From contig NZ_CP053073.1 of the NCBI RefSeq assembly GCF_013003985.1, positions 3,894,809 through 3,958,808 of the forward strand: a DNA stretch of 64,000 nt, given 5' to 3'. The notes below the pieces were generated by a model. It was not told the origin of the DNA and did not search any database. It saw only the letters and a list, made by a program, of their open reading frames with translations. Position numbers and translations under genes: made by a program. This document shows positions 47,598 through 63,094 of this stretch, one piece after another; the first letter of the stretch is position 1; each line of letters starts with the position of its first letter. The stretch is from Usitatibacter palustris. GTDB lineage: Bacteria; Pseudomonadota; Gammaproteobacteria; Burkholderiales; Usitatibacteraceae.

Positions 47598-48016
47598 CGT
47601 TTCTGCCGCAACTTGCGGATGGCAGCGATCTGCGCGGCGGCCATCGCGAATTCGGCTTGCGCGGCGGCGATCTCGAGCGAGTCGGACTTGCTCGCCATCG
47701 CCTCTTCGGCAGCCCGCTTGGCCTCGAGCGCCTTGGCTTCGTCGAGGTCGTGCGCGCGCACTGACGAGTCGGCGAGCACGGTGATCACGTCGGGTTGCAC
47801 TTCCATCATGCCGCCGGAGACGTAGATCACTTCCTCTTCGCCGCCGCCGGCCGGAACGATGCGCACGGTGCCGGGCTTGATGCGCGTGAGCAGCGGCGTG
47901 TGCTCGGGAAGGATTCCGAGCTCGCCCGCCTCGCCCGGAGCGATGACCATCTGGGCCTCGCCCGAGAAGATCGATTGCTCGGCGCTGACGATGTCGACGT
48001 GGATAGTCTTGGCCAT
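47594..48016 (-). CDS. atpC: F1Fo ATP synthase epsilon subunit
   Basis: A 140-aa central-stalk subunit with the N-terminal beta sandwich ([20 protein letters not shown] and [14 protein letters not shown]) and a C-terminal helical hairpin that inhibits ATP hydrolysis. Last gene of the atp operon proper; its TGA overlaps the glmU CTG start. Confidence 0.96.
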   Translation of the reverse strand: MAKTIHVDIVSAEQSIFSGEAQMVIAPGEAGELGILPEHTPLLTRIKPGTVRIVPAGGGEEEVIYVSGGMMEVQPDVITVLADSSVRAHDLDEAKALEAKRAAEEAMASKSDSLEIAAAQAEFAMAAAQIAAIRKLRQKR

Positions 48017-48026
48017 TTTTTCTTTC

Positions 48027-50368
<2,342 letters not shown>

Positions 50369-50410
50369 TGGGTATGCCTATTTTCCCGAAGTAGCCCTAC
50401 GGTGCTTCAC

Positions 50411-50463
50411 TGCTCGCTGGGGTTGAACGGCACGAAGTGTCCGTTCCAACCCCGTTCCCGCTG

Positions 50464-50465
<2 letters not shown>
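50411..50465 (-). repeat. 55-bp palindromic repeat, copy B, at the atpA stop codon
   Basis: An inverted copy of the element at 45906-45960 (54/55 identical). It begins inside the atpA TAG stop and fills most of the atpA-atpG gap. In the atp message it would form a strong hairpin between the alpha and gamma cistrons, which may tune subunit ratio by RNA stability or partial termination. Confidence 0.88.
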
Positions 50466-52005
<1,540 letters not shown>

Positions 52006-52025
52006 TGCAGGCTCCTGAGACTTCT

Positions 52026-52562
52026 TTATCGCGCGAGTGCCGCGGCCATCTGGGCCAGGGCGTCGCGCACGGATGCATGGATGACTTGGTCGCCGACCTG
52101 GACCCGGGCACCGCCCAGGAGCTCCGGATCGACGTCGACTTCGGCTTCGACCTTGCGGCCGTACTGGCGCTCGAGCGATGCGACGAGCTCGGAACGCTGC
52201 GCATCGGTAAGCGGCTGCGCGCTGGTGATCTTCGCGTGCAGCACGCGCTCGTGGTCGCGCTTCAATTCCTCGAACTGCGAGGAGATCAGCGGCAGCAGCA
52301 CTTCACGGTGGTTATCGACCAGCATGGCCACGAGGTTGGTCACGTTCGCGTGCAGGCCCGTGCCCGCCACGGCGGCGAACAGCTCTTTCTTCTGCTGGCT
52401 GTTCACGCGCGGGTTGGTGACCACGGAACGCATCTGCGCGTCGTTGGCGATGGCAGCGACCATCTGGAGCCCGTCGGAAACGGGGCCCAGCGCATTGCCT
52501 TCCAGCGCGGCCTTGAACGAGGCTTCCGCGTACGGGCGCGCGACGGTGACGAGCTCGGCCAT
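52026..52562 (-). CDS. atpH: F1Fo ATP synthase delta subunit
   Basis: A 178-aa peripheral-stalk subunit that joins F1 to the b dimer. The six-helix N-domain and the C-terminal strand set with [20 protein letters not shown] are typical. It lies 3 bp after atpF. Confidence 0.96.
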   Translation of the reverse strand: MAELVTVARPYAEASFKAALEGNALGPVSDGLQMVAAIANDAQMRSVVTNPRVNSQQKKELFAAVAGTGLHANVTNLVAMLVDNHREVLLPLISSQFEELKRDHERVLHAKITSAQPLTDAQRSELVASLERQYGRKVEAEVDVDPELLGGARVQVGDQVIHASVRDALAQMAAALAR

Positions 52563-52565
52563 GGC

Positions 52566-53036
52566 TTAGAGCTGCGCTTTCAGCTGGCCGAGCATGTCGG
52601 CGTGTGCCTTGGCATCGACTTCGCGCTTGAGGATCTTCTCGGCACCAGCGACAGCCAGGGCGGCAACCTGCTCACGCAGCTGCTGCTTGGCCGACTGCAC
52701 TTCCTGCTGGATCTGCGCGTTGGCGGAGGCCAGGAGACGATCGCCTTCGGTCTTCGCCGCGCTCTTGGATTCCTCGATGCGCGTGGCCGCCTGCTTCTCG
52801 GCTTGCGCGACGATCTCCTGGGCACGGGCGCGAGCTTCGGCGAGCATCTTGTCCGTTTCCTTCTTCGCCTCGGCGAGCGAGTTCTTGCCACGCTCGGCTT
52901 CGGCCAAGCCGTCGGCGATCGCCTTCTGGCGCGCCTCGATGGCTTCGAGCAGCCTCGGCCAGATCCAGGCGACGACCGCCCAGATGAACAGCGCGAACAC
53001 CACGGCCTGCGCGATGAGCGTCAGGGTCAGATTCAT
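52566..53036 (-). CDS. atpF: F1Fo ATP synthase b subunit
   Basis: A 156-aa stator subunit. One N-terminal membrane helix ([22 protein letters not shown]) is followed by a long charged Ala/Glu/Lys coiled coil that dimerises and binds AtpH. Same length as E. coli AtpF (156). Confidence 0.97.
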   Translation of the reverse strand: MNLTLTLIAQAVVFALFIWAVVAWIWPRLLEAIEARQKAIADGLAEAERGKNSLAEAKKETDKMLAEARARAQEIVAQAEKQAATRIEESKSAAKTEGDRLLASANAQIQQEVQSAKQQLREQVAALAVAGAEKILKREVDAKAHADMLGQLKAQL

Positions 53037-53060
53037 GTTGCGTCCCTTCCGGGTGGGGCT

Positions 53061-54582
<1,522 letters not shown>

Positions 54583-54609
54583 GGGCAGACCCGCGGCAAA
54601 AACCGCAGG

Positions 54610-54639
54610 ATTATAGCTTTTACGCCCTGCGAGCGTCAA
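54610..54639 (-). promoter_or_regulatory. Strong sigma70 promoter of the atp operon
   Basis: On the minus strand TTGACG (54639-54634) and a perfect TATAAT (54615-54610) are 18 bp apart. Transcription would begin near 54603, giving a leader of about 20 nt before the atpI ATG at 54582. This is the best promoter match in the window and lies between parB and atpI. Confidence 0.85.
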
Positions 54640-54666
54640 AAATTAGTGCGGCGCAGCAAGGACCGT

Positions 54667-55524
54667 TCAGCGCCGCTTGAGCCTCTGCACGAGGCCCTGG
54701 AGCTGGTCCAGGTTCGTGTAGTCGATGACCACGGAACCACGTCCGCCACGGCGCGGCTTGAGGGCCACGGTCGCGCCCAGCGCTTCGGAGAGTTCCTCCT
54801 GCAGGCGCCGCGAGTCGGCATCGAGCTTCGCGCGGCCCGGCTTCGCGCCGGCCTTCGGCGCGGCGCCCGCGTCCTGCGCAAGTCGTTCGGCATCACGGAC
54901 CGAGAGTCCCAGCGCGATGATGCGTTCGGCCAGCTCCACCTGGCGGGCCTTGCCCAGCGAAAGCAGCGCGCGGGCGTGACCCATGTCGAGCCGGCCATCG
55001 AGCACCATCTCCTGGACGGCCGCTGCGAGTTCCAACAGACGCAACAGGTTCGTGACCGCTGCGCGTGAGCGACCCACGGCGCGAGCCGCTTCCTCGTGCG
55101 TGATGTGGAACTCGTCGATCAACCGGCGCAGGCCCTTGGCCTCTTCAATGGGGCTCAGGTCCTCGCGCTGGATGTTCTCGATGAGGCCGATGCCGAGTGC
55201 TGCGTCGTCGGAAACGGAACGCACGATCGCGGGCACGCGCTCGAGGCCGGCAATGCGCGCGGCCCGCCAGCGGCGCTCGCCCGCGAGGATCTCGTACTGT
55301 GAATCGTCGACGGGCCGCACGATGATCGGCTGGATCACGCCGCGCGCCTTGATTGACTCTGCGAGCTCCGCAAGCGAGGCGTCGTCCATGCGCGTGCGCG
55401 GCTGGAACTTGCCCGGCTTGAGCGCGGTAACCGGCAATTGCGCCAGCTCTTCCTCGCCCTTGGGTTTCTGATTTGCGCCGAGCAGCGCGTCTAGGCCGCG
55501 GCCCAGCCCGCGATGCTTCGTCAT
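54667..55524 (-). CDS. parB: Chromosome-partitioning protein ParB
   Basis: A 285-aa parS-binding CTPase clamp. The N-terminal KHRGLGRGLDALLG motif contacts ParA. The CTP/parS box GERRWR is at 82-87, followed by IENIQREDLSPIEEA and the helix-turn-helix near 130-160 (EEAARAVGRSRAAVTNLLRL). The C-terminal dimer domain ends at LQGLVQRLKRR. The ATG overlaps the parA stop (ATGA). Its target sites are probably the two parS sequences at 58836 and 59685. Confidence 0.97.
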   Translation of the reverse strand: MTKHRGLGRGLDALLGANQKPKGEEELAQLPVTALKPGKFQPRTRMDDASLAELAESIKARGVIQPIIVRPVDDSQYEILAGERRWRAARIAGLERVPAIVRSVSDDAALGIGLIENIQREDLSPIEEAKGLRRLIDEFHITHEEAARAVGRSRAAVTNLLRLLELAAAVQEMVLDGRLDMGHARALLSLGKARQVELAERIIALGLSVRDAERLAQDAGAAPKAGAKPGRAKLDADSRRLQEELSEALGATVALKPRRGGRGSVVIDYTNLDQLQGLVQRLKRR

Positions 55525-56297
55525 GCCGCCACCTTGATGCCGTTGCGCCCCAGCAGTTCGCGCGCGAACGCGAGGTGGGCCAGCGCACCCTTGGAGAGGG
55601 GATCGTGCAGCAGCACGGGCTTGCCGAACGAAGGCGCTTCGGCGATGCGAATGTTGCGGGGAATCACGGTATCGAACACCTTGTCGCCGTAGTGGCGCTT
55701 GAGTTCCTCGGCGACCTGGATCGTGAGCGTGCTGCGCGGGTCGTACATCGTGCGCACGAGCGCCTCGATCTCGATACCCGGGTTGAGGTTCTGCCGCACC
55801 TTGCGCAGGGTTCCCACGAGGTCGGAAAGGCCTTCGAGCGCGTAGTACTCGCACTGCATCGGGATGATCACGGCGTCTGCGGCCGTGAAGCCGTTCACCG
55901 TCAGCATGTTCAATGCCGGCGGGCAATCGATCACGACGAAGTCGTAGTCGGCGAGCACCGGCGCGAGCGCTTCGCGCAGGCAGTACTCGCGCCGCTCGAT
56001 CGAAATCAGCTCGACTTCGGCTCCGGCGAGATCGCGATTCGCGGGGATCACGTCGTAGCCGCCCTCGCAGGTCACGCGCGCCTGCGCCGCCGGATATTCG
56101 TCGAGCAGGACGCCATAGACCGTCTTGTCCACCCCCGACTTGTCGACGCCGCTGCCGGTTGTCGCATTGCCCTGGGGATCGAGGTCGACGAGCAGCACGC
56201 GCCGCTTGTAGTGGGCGAGGCTCGCAGCGAGGTTCACGGCGACGCTGGTCTTGCCCACGCCGCCCTTCTGGTTTGCGATGACGAAGACGCGGGCCAT
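55521..56297 (-). CDS. parA: Chromosome-partitioning ATPase ParA (Soj)
   Basis: A 258-aa deviant Walker ATPase. KGGVGKTS at 11-18 with the signature Lys, DLDPQGNATTG for switch I, and VVIDCPPALN for Walker B. ATP-dependent binding to the nucleoid moves ParB-parS complexes. Start ATG shares one base with the rsmG stop (TGATG); a GTG one codon earlier would make a GTGA overlap. Confidence 0.97.
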   Translation of the reverse strand: MARVFVIANQKGGVGKTSVAVNLAASLAHYKRRVLLVDLDPQGNATTGSGVDKSGVDKTVYGVLLDEYPAAQARVTCEGGYDVIPANRDLAGAEVELISIERREYCLREALAPVLADYDFVVIDCPPALNMLTVNGFTAADAVIIPMQCEYYALEGLSDLVGTLRKVRQNLNPGIEIEALVRTMYDPRSTLTIQVAEELKRHYGDKVFDTVIPRNIRIAEAPSFGKPVLLHDPLSKGALAHLAFARELLGRNGIKVAA

Positions 56298-56923
56298 CAC
56301 GCGGCCTTCAACAGCACGAGGTGCCGCTTGGCATCGAGCGAAGGCACGCTGAGCTCGACCACGCCGGCCACACGGTGCGTTGCCGGGACCTTGGCGATTT
56401 CATCGAAGGGATGGACGCCTTTCATCGCGAGCATCTCGCCGTCGGGTGCGACCAGGTGATGCGCCTGCACGACGAAGTCGGCGAGATCGGCGAAGGCGCG
56501 CGAAACCACGGCGTCGAAAGGCTTCGCAGGCTTCCACGATTCCACGCGCTCGCACACGGGCGTGACATTCGCGAGCTTGAGTTGCGACTTCGCCTGCTGC
56601 AGGAACGCGACCTTCTTGTGGCTCGAATCAAGCAGCGTCACCTCGAGGTCGGGGCGTGCGATCGCGAGCGGAATCCCCGGGAGTCCTCCGCCGGATCCGA
56701 CATCGAGAAGCGAATGCGCCTTGGCGACATGCGGAAGCACGGACAGGCTGTCGAGCACATGCAGCACGACCATCTGCTCGGGTTCACGCACGGCGGTAAG
56801 GTTGTGCACCTTGTTCCATTTCGCGAGGAGCTCGAGATACTCGGCGAGTTTCGCGGGCGCGCCTTCCGGCAACGCGAGGCCCATCGCCGCAAGGCCCTCG
56901 GCAATCCGTACTTCCAGCGTCAT
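56297..56923 (-). CDS. rsmG: 16S rRNA G527 N7-methyltransferase
   Basis: A 208-aa SAM-dependent methyltransferase (formerly GidB). SAM motif [13 protein letters not shown] is near 72-83, after the conserved [26 protein letters not shown]. It overlaps mnmG by 4 bp, the usual gidA-gidB arrangement. Confidence 0.97.
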   Translation of the reverse strand: MTLEVRIAEGLAAMGLALPEGAPAKLAEYLELLAKWNKVHNLTAVREPEQMVVLHVLDSLSVLPHVAKAHSLLDVGSGGGLPGIPLAIARPDLEVTLLDSSHKKVAFLQQAKSQLKLANVTPVCERVESWKPAKPFDAVVSRAFADLADFVVQAHHLVAPDGEMLAMKGVHPFDEIAKVPATHRVAGVVELSVPSLDAKRHLVLLKAA

Positions 56924-58773
56924 GCAAGTTTCTCGGTGGCAGTCGCAGCCGGCGCGACCGCGCGGCGCTTCAGGTGGACCAGGAGCAGCGAGATCGCGGC
57001 AGGAGTGATGCCCTGGATGCGCGCGGCCTGGCCAATGGTTTCGGGTCGATGCTGGGTCAGTTTCTGCACGGCTTCCTTCGACAGGCCACGGACTGCCGCG
57101 TAGTCGAACGCGACCGGCAGCCGGGTATTTTCCTGCGCGGCCTGGCGCGCGACTTCGTCCTTCTGGCGCTCGATGTAGCCCGCATACTTGGCGGCGATCT
57201 CGACCTGCTCGACGACCGCTGAATCATCAACTATTTGATTTTGTTGAGACATTTCAGTGAGCGAGTGGTAGCTCACATCGGGCCTGCGAAGGAGCTCGAA
57301 GTAGCTCTTTCCCTGGGGATCGTGAAGGGTTCGCAGGCGCGCGGTCTCGCGGGTGATCGCCTCGCGCTTGCGGGAAAACGCACCCCAGCGGGTGTCGTCG
57401 ACAAGACCCAGCTTGCGGCCCGTCTCGGTCAGGCGCAGGTCGGCATTGTCCTCGCGAAGCTGGAGGCGGTACTCGGCTCGGCTGGTGAACATGCGGTAGG
57501 GCTCGGCCACGCCGCGAGTCACCAGGTCGTCGACCAGGACGCCCAGGTAGGCCTCGTCGCGACGCGGGCACCAGCCCGGCTCGCCCCGTACGAGCAATGC
57601 AGCATTGATCCCCGCGAGCAGCCCCTGGGCCGCCGCCTCTTCGTAGCCCGTCGTGCCGTTGATCTGGCCCGCGAAGAACAGTCCGGCGATCGCCTTGGTC
57701 TCCAGAGTCGACTTGAGACCGCGCGGGTCGAAATAGTCGTACTCGATCGCATAGCCGGGACGAAGGATGTGCGCGTGCTCGAGCCCGGGAATCGAATGGA
57801 CGAGCGCCTGCTGCACATCGAAGGGCAGGCTGGTGGAAATGCCGTTCGGGTAGAACTCGTTGGTCTCGAGCCCTTCGGGCTCGAGGAAGATCTGGTGGCT
57901 CGACTTGCCCGCGAAGCGATGAATCTTGTCCTCGATCGACGGGCAGTAGCGCGGGCCCACACCCTCGATGACCCCGGTGAACATGGGCGAGCGGTCCAGG
58001 CCGCCGCGGATCACGTCGTGGGTCTTTTCGTTCGTGTGGGTGATCCAGCAGCTCAACTGGCGCGGGTGCATCGCGCGGTCGCCGAGGAAGGAAAACACGG
58101 GCTCGGGCCGGTCCCCCGGTTGTTCCTCGAGGCGGGAGAAGTCGATCGTCCGGCCATCGATTCTCGGCGGGGTGCCGGTCTTGAGACGCCCAACCGGAAG
58201 CTTCATCTCGCGAAGCCGCGCTGCAAGCGAGATGGACGGCGGGTCGCCGGCGCGGCCCGCGGCGTAGTTCTCGAGGCCCACATGGATCCGTCCGCCGAGG
58301 AACGTCCCCGCCGTGAGGACAAGGGTGGTGGCGTGGAAGCGCAGGCCCGCGGAGGTCACCGCGCCGGCAATGCGATCGCCCTCGAGGATAAGGTCGTCCA
58401 CGGCTTGCTGGAACAGCCAGAGGTTCGGCTGGTTTTCCAGGCGGCGACGAACGGCTGCCCGGTAGAGGACGCGGTCGGCCTGGGCGCGGGTTGCCCGAAC
58501 GGCGGGACCCTTGCTCCCGTTGAGGGTCCGGAACTGGATGCCGGCCTCGTCGGTGGCAATGGCCATGGCGCCGCCGAGCGCGTCGATCTCGCGGACCAGG
58601 TGGCCCTTGCCGATTCCGCCGATCGACGGGTTGCACGACATCTGCCCGAGCGTCTCGATCGCGTGCGTGAGCAGGAGCGTGCGCGCGCCGGACCGGGCAG
58701 ACGCAAGCGCCGCCTCGGTGCCGGCGTGTCCGCCGCCCACCACGATCACATCGAAACGACTGGGGAAATCCAC
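56920..58773 (-). CDS. mnmG: tRNA uridine 5-carboxymethylaminomethyl modification protein MnmG
   Basis: A 617-aa FAD enzyme that, with MnmE, modifies the wobble uridine of several tRNAs. FAD motif [12 protein letters not shown] starts near residue 11. [16 protein letters not shown] carries a catalytic-region Cys, and the C-terminal MnmE-binding helices are complete. No ATG lies at the family start. GTG at 58773 gives [15 protein letters not shown], which aligns with E. coli MFYPDPFDVIIIGGG; a TTG at 58794 is the alternative. A parS site lies 63 bp upstream of the start. Confidence 0.96.
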   Translation of the reverse strand: MDFPSRFDVIVVGGGHAGTEAALASARSGARTLLLTHAIETLGQMSCNPSIGGIGKGHLVREIDALGGAMAIATDEAGIQFRTLNGSKGPAVRATRAQADRVLYRAAVRRRLENQPNLWLFQQAVDDLILEGDRIAGAVTSAGLRFHATTLVLTAGTFLGGRIHVGLENYAAGRAGDPPSISLAARLREMKLPVGRLKTGTPPRIDGRTIDFSRLEEQPGDRPEPVFSFLGDRAMHPRQLSCWITHTNEKTHDVIRGGLDRSPMFTGVIEGVGPRYCPSIEDKIHRFAGKSSHQIFLEPEGLETNEFYPNGISTSLPFDVQQALVHSIPGLEHAHILRPGYAIEYDYFDPRGLKSTLETKAIAGLFFAGQINGTTGYEEAAAQGLLAGINAALLVRGEPGWCPRRDEAYLGVLVDDLVTRGVAEPYRMFTSRAEYRLQLREDNADLRLTETGRKLGLVDDTRWGAFSRKREAITRETARLRTLHDPQGKSYFELLRRPDVSYHSLTEMSQQNQIVDDSAVVEQVEIAAKYAGYIERQKDEVARQAAQENTRLPVAFDYAAVRGLSKEAVQKLTQHRPETIGQAARIQGITPAAISLLLVHLKRRAVAPAATATEKLA

Positions 58774-58835
58774 GCTGGAAGCCCGAAAAACCAAGACGCG
58801 AATTCTACGGGAAAGGACCCCCCGGGACCCTGCTT

Positions 58836-58851
58836 TGTTCCACGTGGAACA
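58836..58851. promoter_or_regulatory. parS centromere site 1
   Basis: TGTTCCACGTGGAACA is a perfect 16-bp palindrome that fits the ParB site consensus GTTnCACGTGnAAC. It lies in the gap between the dienelactone-hydrolase stop and the mnmG start, about 3.3 kb from parB and about 5 kb from the expected origin. Confidence 0.9.
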
Positions 58852-58857
58852 GCGAAT

Positions 58858-59691
58858 TCAGCGGTCGCGGGCGGCGACCCAGGCGGTTGTCCGGGTGATG
58901 GCCTGGTTGCGAGCCGTCGGGTTTGCCCCGACCGTCGCGCCCCAGCCGGTCGGGCTCGCGGCATTGCTGACGTCGGACCGCGTGCGGACCTTCCCATAGC
59001 CGTCGAAAGCGTGATGGGCGCCCGGGTAGACGTCGATCTCTACCGGCTTGCCGTCCTTCGAGCGAGCGGCCAGGGCTTCGCAGTGTCGGGCAGGGGTCCA
59101 GTCATCGGCGGCTCCCGCCTGGATCAGGAGCGGGGCCACGGGACGGTAGTCGGAGCCGATCTGGGCGCAACCGGGATAGAACGCGACCGCGGAACGGAAC
59201 TGGGGTCCGTCGCTGGTCCGCCCCGGAGCATCGGGCTGGATCGCGTTCAGGACCGCCATGGCGCCATTGGACCAGCCCATGAGGTGGACATGCCCGGCGC
59301 GGACGTCCTTGCGCTGTGTGAGCCAGGAGAGGCTCGCATAGGCATCCTTGGGCCGGTCCCGGGCGGGGGAGATGGGCCGCTTCTTCTGCGTGCAGATTTC
59401 CTTCTCGCCGCGGGGCCCGAAGCTGTCGACGAGGAGCGCGACGTATCCGCGTCCCCGCCAGTGTTCGGCCCAGAAGTCATAGGCCGTCGTCGGCTCGCGG
59501 CCATCCTGGCGCCACATGCCACTGCACCCATGCATCAGGACGATCGCGGGGAAGGGCCCGGGGCCCGTGGGGCGGTAAAGGCGTCCAGTCAGCTCGACGC
59601 CGTCGCCGGGAAAATGGACGGGCTCGCCCTGGGCCAATGCTCCGCCGGCCAGGAAGGCCAGGATGCTGGCAGCCCAGGACGCTGGTTTCAC
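58858..59691 (-). CDS. Exported dienelactone-hydrolase-family serine hydrolase
   Basis: A 277-aa alpha/beta hydrolase. Signal peptide 1-20 (cleavage after ALA). Nucleophile Ser141 (GWSNGAMA; DLH proteins usually have Cys), Asp197 (GAADDW) and His226/His227 (PGAHHAF). VLMHGCSGMW forms the oxyanion region. Substrate is unknown. The start appears to be a GTG at 59691 that lies inside parS site 2; no ATG is in frame nearby. It interrupts the mnmG-mnmE interval with the 104-aa gene. Confidence 0.82.
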   Translation of the reverse strand: MKPASWAASILAFLAGGALAQGEPVHFPGDGVELTGRLYRPTGPGPFPAIVLMHGCSGMWRQDGREPTTAYDFWAEHWRGRGYVALLVDSFGPRGEKEICTQKKRPISPARDRPKDAYASLSWLTQRKDVRAGHVHLMGWSNGAMAVLNAIQPDAPGRTSDGPQFRSAVAFYPGCAQIGSDYRPVAPLLIQAGAADDWTPARHCEALAARSKDGKPVEIDVYPGAHHAFDGYGKVRTRSDVSNAASPTGWGATVGANPTARNQAITRTTAWVAARDR

Positions 59692-59698
59692 GTGGAAC
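59685..59698. promoter_or_regulatory. parS centromere site 2, covering the hydrolase start codon
   Basis: GTTTCACGTGGAAC matches GTTnCACGTGnAAC (reverse strand GTTCCACGTGAAAC). It spans the predicted GTG start of the hydrolase gene, so ParB bound here would cover the gene's translation start and likely its promoter. Distance between the two parS sites is about 850 bp. Confidence 0.88.
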
Positions 59699-59705
59699 GT
59701 CGGGC

Positions 59706-60020
59706 TCAGCCCATGGGGCGGCGCGCGACGCAGTAGCTGTAGCCGAGGCTCCCGAGCTCCGCCTCGGTCATGCTGTCCGACTTGGAGGCGGCAAACAGCA
59801 TGTGATTGAGGACGGACTCCGCCCAACTCTCCGCGACCTTCGTGACTGCCGAGGCCGGATCCTGGTTGGCGCGCTTGGCCTGCATGATCGCCTGGGCGTA
59901 GTAGGTCGCCACGCGACGGCACGCCTGTTGGACCTGCTGCGAGGCTTCCTGCGGATAGGCCGGAAGGGTGGACGCCAGCATGACTGCGGCGATGGTTGCC
60001 ACTCGAATGTTGCGTTTCAT
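59706..60020 (-). CDS. Small exported protein of unknown function
   Basis: A 104-aa protein. The signal peptide covers residues 1-23 (cleavage near PAYPQ), with GGGAGAG before the ATG. The mature part is helical and has two Cys residues (QQACRRVA and YSYCVARR) that may form a disulfide. Family not recognised. It lies 10 bp after mnmE and 14 bp before the hydrolase start, so it may be co-transcribed with mnmE. Confidence 0.65.
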   Translation of the reverse strand: MKRNIRVATIAAVMLASTLPAYPQEASQQVQQACRRVATYYAQAIMQAKRANQDPASAVTKVAESWAESVLNHMLFAASKSDSMTEAELGSLGYSYCVARRPMG

Positions 60021-60030
60021 CTTGCTCTCC

Positions 60031-61425
60031 CTATTTGCCGATGCAAAAGCGGCTGAAAATCTCGCCTAGGAGGTCGTCGGCAGTGACCTCTCCGGTGATG
60101 CGGCCCAGCGCCTGTTGCGCCAGGCGGAGATTTTCAGCAAATAATTCAAATACTTGTGATTCATTTCCCGCCTCGGCCAGGTAACGGCCCGCGGCTTCCA
60201 GCTCAACCAGGTGGCGTTCGCGGGCCATGAACAGGCCTTCCCCATGAGGCTGCCAACCTGCTGTTTGTAGCAGCCAGTCCCTCAGCAAGTCCACCCCGGC
60301 ACCCGTCTTGGCCGAGAGCGATAGCCCGATCCCACGTCCGATCGGTGCTGAGCCGGAGACGCCACCGGCTAGATCGATCTTGTTTCGCGCGCGCACGAGC
60401 GGCATGTCCGCGGGCAAGCGCGCGACGATCGCGTCTTCATCCGAATGAGGCGCATCACTCGCGTCGGTGATGAAGATCGCCGCGCCGGCTTTCTCCACCG
60501 CGCTCCACGTGCGCGCGATGCCGATGCGTTCGACTTCGTCACCGCCCTCGCGAAGTCCCGCCGTATCGATGAGATGAATCGGCACTCCCTCGAGGCTGAT
60601 CGTCGCGCGCACATGATCGCGCGTGGTGCCCGCGATTGGCGTGACGATCGCGAGATCCTCTCCAGCAAGGCGGTTGAGCAGACTCGACTTGCCCACGTTC
60701 GGTCGACCAATGAGAACCACCGTGAGGCCTTCGCGCAGCACTGCGCCCTGGCGTGCCTCGGCGAGCAATGCTTTCCATTGCGCGCGTGCGGCAGCGAGCT
60801 TGCGCCGCTGTGCCTCGATGTCCTCGGGATCGATCTCCTCCTCGGGGAAATCGATGCACGCCTCGACATGCATGCGCAGATCCACGACGGCGCCGACGAG
60901 CGCGTTGACGCGCCGCGAGAACTCGCCGTCGAGTGAGCGAGCGGCGCTGCGCGCGGCTTCCGCGCTCGAGGCATCGATGAGATCGGCGACGCTCTCGGCT
61001 TGCGCAAGATCGATGCGCTCGTTCAGGAACGCGCGCTGCGTGAATTCACCGGGATGCGCGATGCGCGCGCCAAGATCAACGCAGCGACGCAGCAACATCT
61101 GCATGACCACCGGACCGCCGTGGCCCTGCAGCTCGAGCACATCGTCGCCGGTATAGGAGTGGGGTGCGGGAAAGAAAAGCGCGAGGCCGCGATCGATCAC
61201 CGCGCCGTCGGCGGCGAGGAAGCCGCCAAGTGTTGCGTGACGCGCCTCGGGCACGGTGCCCAGCACCGCCTTGGCGATCGCCTGCGCGTGCGGGCCCGCG
61301 ATGCGAACGACGCCGATGCCGCCGCGGCCCGCGGGCGTCGCGATCGCGGCGATCGTCTCGGCGCCGGCGCCTACCGGCGGTTCTTCTTCAGCGCTTCTGC
61401 GGCCAGCGTGCGGTTGATGTGCCAC
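60031..61425 (-). CDS. mnmE: tRNA modification GTPase MnmE
   Basis: A GTPase partner of MnmG. N-terminal formyl-THF domain ([22 protein letters not shown]), G domain with [22 protein letters not shown] and NKID inserted in a helical domain, and the invariant C-terminal FCIGK. The start is a problem: the family start falls around residues [11 protein letters not shown], but no ATG, GTG or TTG is there. The nearest in-frame standard start is GTG at 61425, which overlaps yidC by 55 bp and gives 464 aa with about 17 extra residues (E. coli 454). A non-standard start near 61374 is the alternative. Confidence 0.93.
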   Translation of the reverse strand: MAHQPHAGRRSAEEEPPVGAGAETIAAIATPAGRGGIGVVRIAGPHAQAIAKAVLGTVPEARHATLGGFLAADGAVIDRGLALFFPAPHSYTGDDVLELQGHGGPVVMQMLLRRCVDLGARIAHPGEFTQRAFLNERIDLAQAESVADLIDASSAEAARSAARSLDGEFSRRVNALVGAVVDLRMHVEACIDFPEEEIDPEDIEAQRRKLAAARAQWKALLAEARQGAVLREGLTVVLIGRPNVGKSSLLNRLAGEDLAIVTPIAGTTRDHVRATISLEGVPIHLIDTAGLREGGDEVERIGIARTWSAVEKAGAAIFITDASDAPHSDEDAIVARLPADMPLVRARNKIDLAGGVSGSAPIGRGIGLSLSAKTGAGVDLLRDWLLQTAGWQPHGEGLFMARERHLVELEAAGRYLAEAGNESQVFELFAENLRLAQQALGRITGEVTADDLLGEIFSRFCIGK

Positions 61426-63077
61426 TGCTGCACGATCCCGATCAGGTTCTGGACCACCCAATAGAGCACGAGGCCCGAGGGGAAGAACAGGAAGAACACG
61501 CTGAACATGATGGGCATGATCAACATGATTCGCGCCTGCACCGGATCGGCTGGCTGCGGATTGACCTTGGTCTGCACGAACATCGAGATCGCGTAGATCA
61601 CGGGCAGGACGAAGTAGGGATCGGGTGCGGAGAGATCCTGGATCCACGCGAGCCATGGCGCGTGGCGCAGCTCGATCGAGGCGAGCAGCACCCAGTAGAG
61701 CGCGATGAACACCGGGATCTGCACGAGGATCGGAAGGCACCCGCCGAGCGGGTTCATCTTCTCGGTCTTGTACAGCTCCATCATGGCCTGGTTCATCTTC
61801 TGCTTGTCGTCACCGTAGAGCTGCTTCAGCTTCTCCATCTTCGGCGCGAGCACCTTCATCTGCGCCATCGAGCGGCCCGCCTTGGCGTTGAGCGGATAGA
61901 ACACGGCCTTGATGAGCACCGTGAGCGCGATGATGGCCCAGCCCCAGTTGCCCAGCAGCGCGTGCAGCCACTTGAGCAGCCAGAAGAGCGGCGCGGCGAG
62001 AATGTGCAGCCAGCCGTAATCGACGACGAGCTCGAGACCGGGCGCGATCTTCTCGAGCTTGTCGGTTTCCTGCGGGCCGATATAAAGGGGCATGTTGATC
62101 GACGCGCTGGCGCCCGGTGCGATCGCTCCCATGGGGACAATCACGCCGGCGGTGTAGAGGTTGTCGCCGATCTTGTTGGTGAAGTACTCGCGCTCCACGC
62201 CCGCCTTCGGTGCCCACGCCGAAACGAAGTAGTGCTGGATCATCGCGATCCAGCCATCCTTGGCCTTCTTGTCGTGGGACTGCTTGCCCTTCTCGATGTC
62301 CTTGAAGTCGACCTTGTGGAACTTCGAGGCTTCCGTGTAGACGGCCGGGCCGGTGAACGTCGCGACGCCGACGAACGCGTTGGTCTGCGAGGCCTCCTGG
62401 CTCGGCGGATTGCTGTCGCGCAGGAACTGGAAGTAGGCGAAGGGAGCGAGCGGCTTGTCGCTCGCATTCTTCAGGCTGTACGAGACGTCGATCTCGTAGC
62501 GGCCGCGCTTGAAGACGAAACGCTTCGTGACTTCCGCGCCGTTCGCGTCCTTCGCGACGAGCGTGACCTCGAGCGTGTCCTGGCCATCAGCGAGTGCGAA
62601 CGCCTTGGCCGACGCGGTGTACATCGCCTTGTGGTTCGGGAGTCCCTCGCCCAGCAGGCCCGACTGCGTCACGAAGAAATTCTTCGGATCGGGAGCCACG
62701 AGCGTGAGCGGCTTGGTGCGATCGAGCGCGGAGAAGACGCGCAGGAGCGTCACGCGCCGGATATCGCCACCCATCGTGTTGAGTTCGACTTCGAACATGT
62801 CCGTCTTCACGACGATGGCTTCGCCCGACACGGCGGTCGCGGAGGCCACCGTTGCCGCCGCTGCGGGGACCGGCGCCGTCGCGGGAGCCCCGGGCACGGA
62901 CGACGTGGTGGGCGAAGTCGAAAGCGGGGTCGAAGGGGTCGGCGTGCCGATCGGCGCGGTGGCCGAAACCGGAGCGGGCGGCGCCTTCGGCGCGTTGTGC
63001 TTCTGCCACGCATCCCACAACAAGAGCGCGGAGAACGAAAACACGACAAAGGCGATAAGGCGCTGGGTGTCCATCAT
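61371..63077 (-). CDS. yidC: Membrane protein insertase YidC
   Basis: A 568-aa insertase. N-terminal anchor ([18 protein letters not shown]), a Pro/Ala/Thr-rich linker, the large periplasmic beta-sandwich (about 80-350) and five C-terminal helices that form the insertase core ([41 protein letters not shown]). Basic tail LKKNRR. Two tandem ATGs (63077 and 63074) are both possible starts. Between mnmE and yidD, as usual. Confidence 0.97.
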   Translation of the reverse strand: MMDTQRLIAFVVFSFSALLLWDAWQKHNAPKAPPAPVSATAPIGTPTPSTPLSTSPTTSSVPGAPATAPVPAAAATVASATAVSGEAIVVKTDMFEVELNTMGGDIRRVTLLRVFSALDRTKPLTLVAPDPKNFFVTQSGLLGEGLPNHKAMYTASAKAFALADGQDTLEVTLVAKDANGAEVTKRFVFKRGRYEIDVSYSLKNASDKPLAPFAYFQFLRDSNPPSQEASQTNAFVGVATFTGPAVYTEASKFHKVDFKDIEKGKQSHDKKAKDGWIAMIQHYFVSAWAPKAGVEREYFTNKIGDNLYTAGVIVPMGAIAPGASASINMPLYIGPQETDKLEKIAPGLELVVDYGWLHILAAPLFWLLKWLHALLGNWGWAIIALTVLIKAVFYPLNAKAGRSMAQMKVLAPKMEKLKQLYGDDKQKMNQAMMELYKTEKMNPLGGCLPILVQIPVFIALYWVLLASIELRHAPWLAWIQDLSAPDPYFVLPVIYAISMFVQTKVNPQPADPVQARIMLIMPIMFSVFFLFFPSGLVLYWVVQNLIGIVQQWHINRTLAAEALKKNRR

Positions 63078-63094
63078 GTTGGCGGGTCTTCAGT

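Noticed and set aside
54583..54639. TTG start that would lengthen atpI by 19 residues
   Set aside because: The TTG is part of a TTGACG -35 box with a perfect TATAAT 18 bp on, so the stretch is a promoter.
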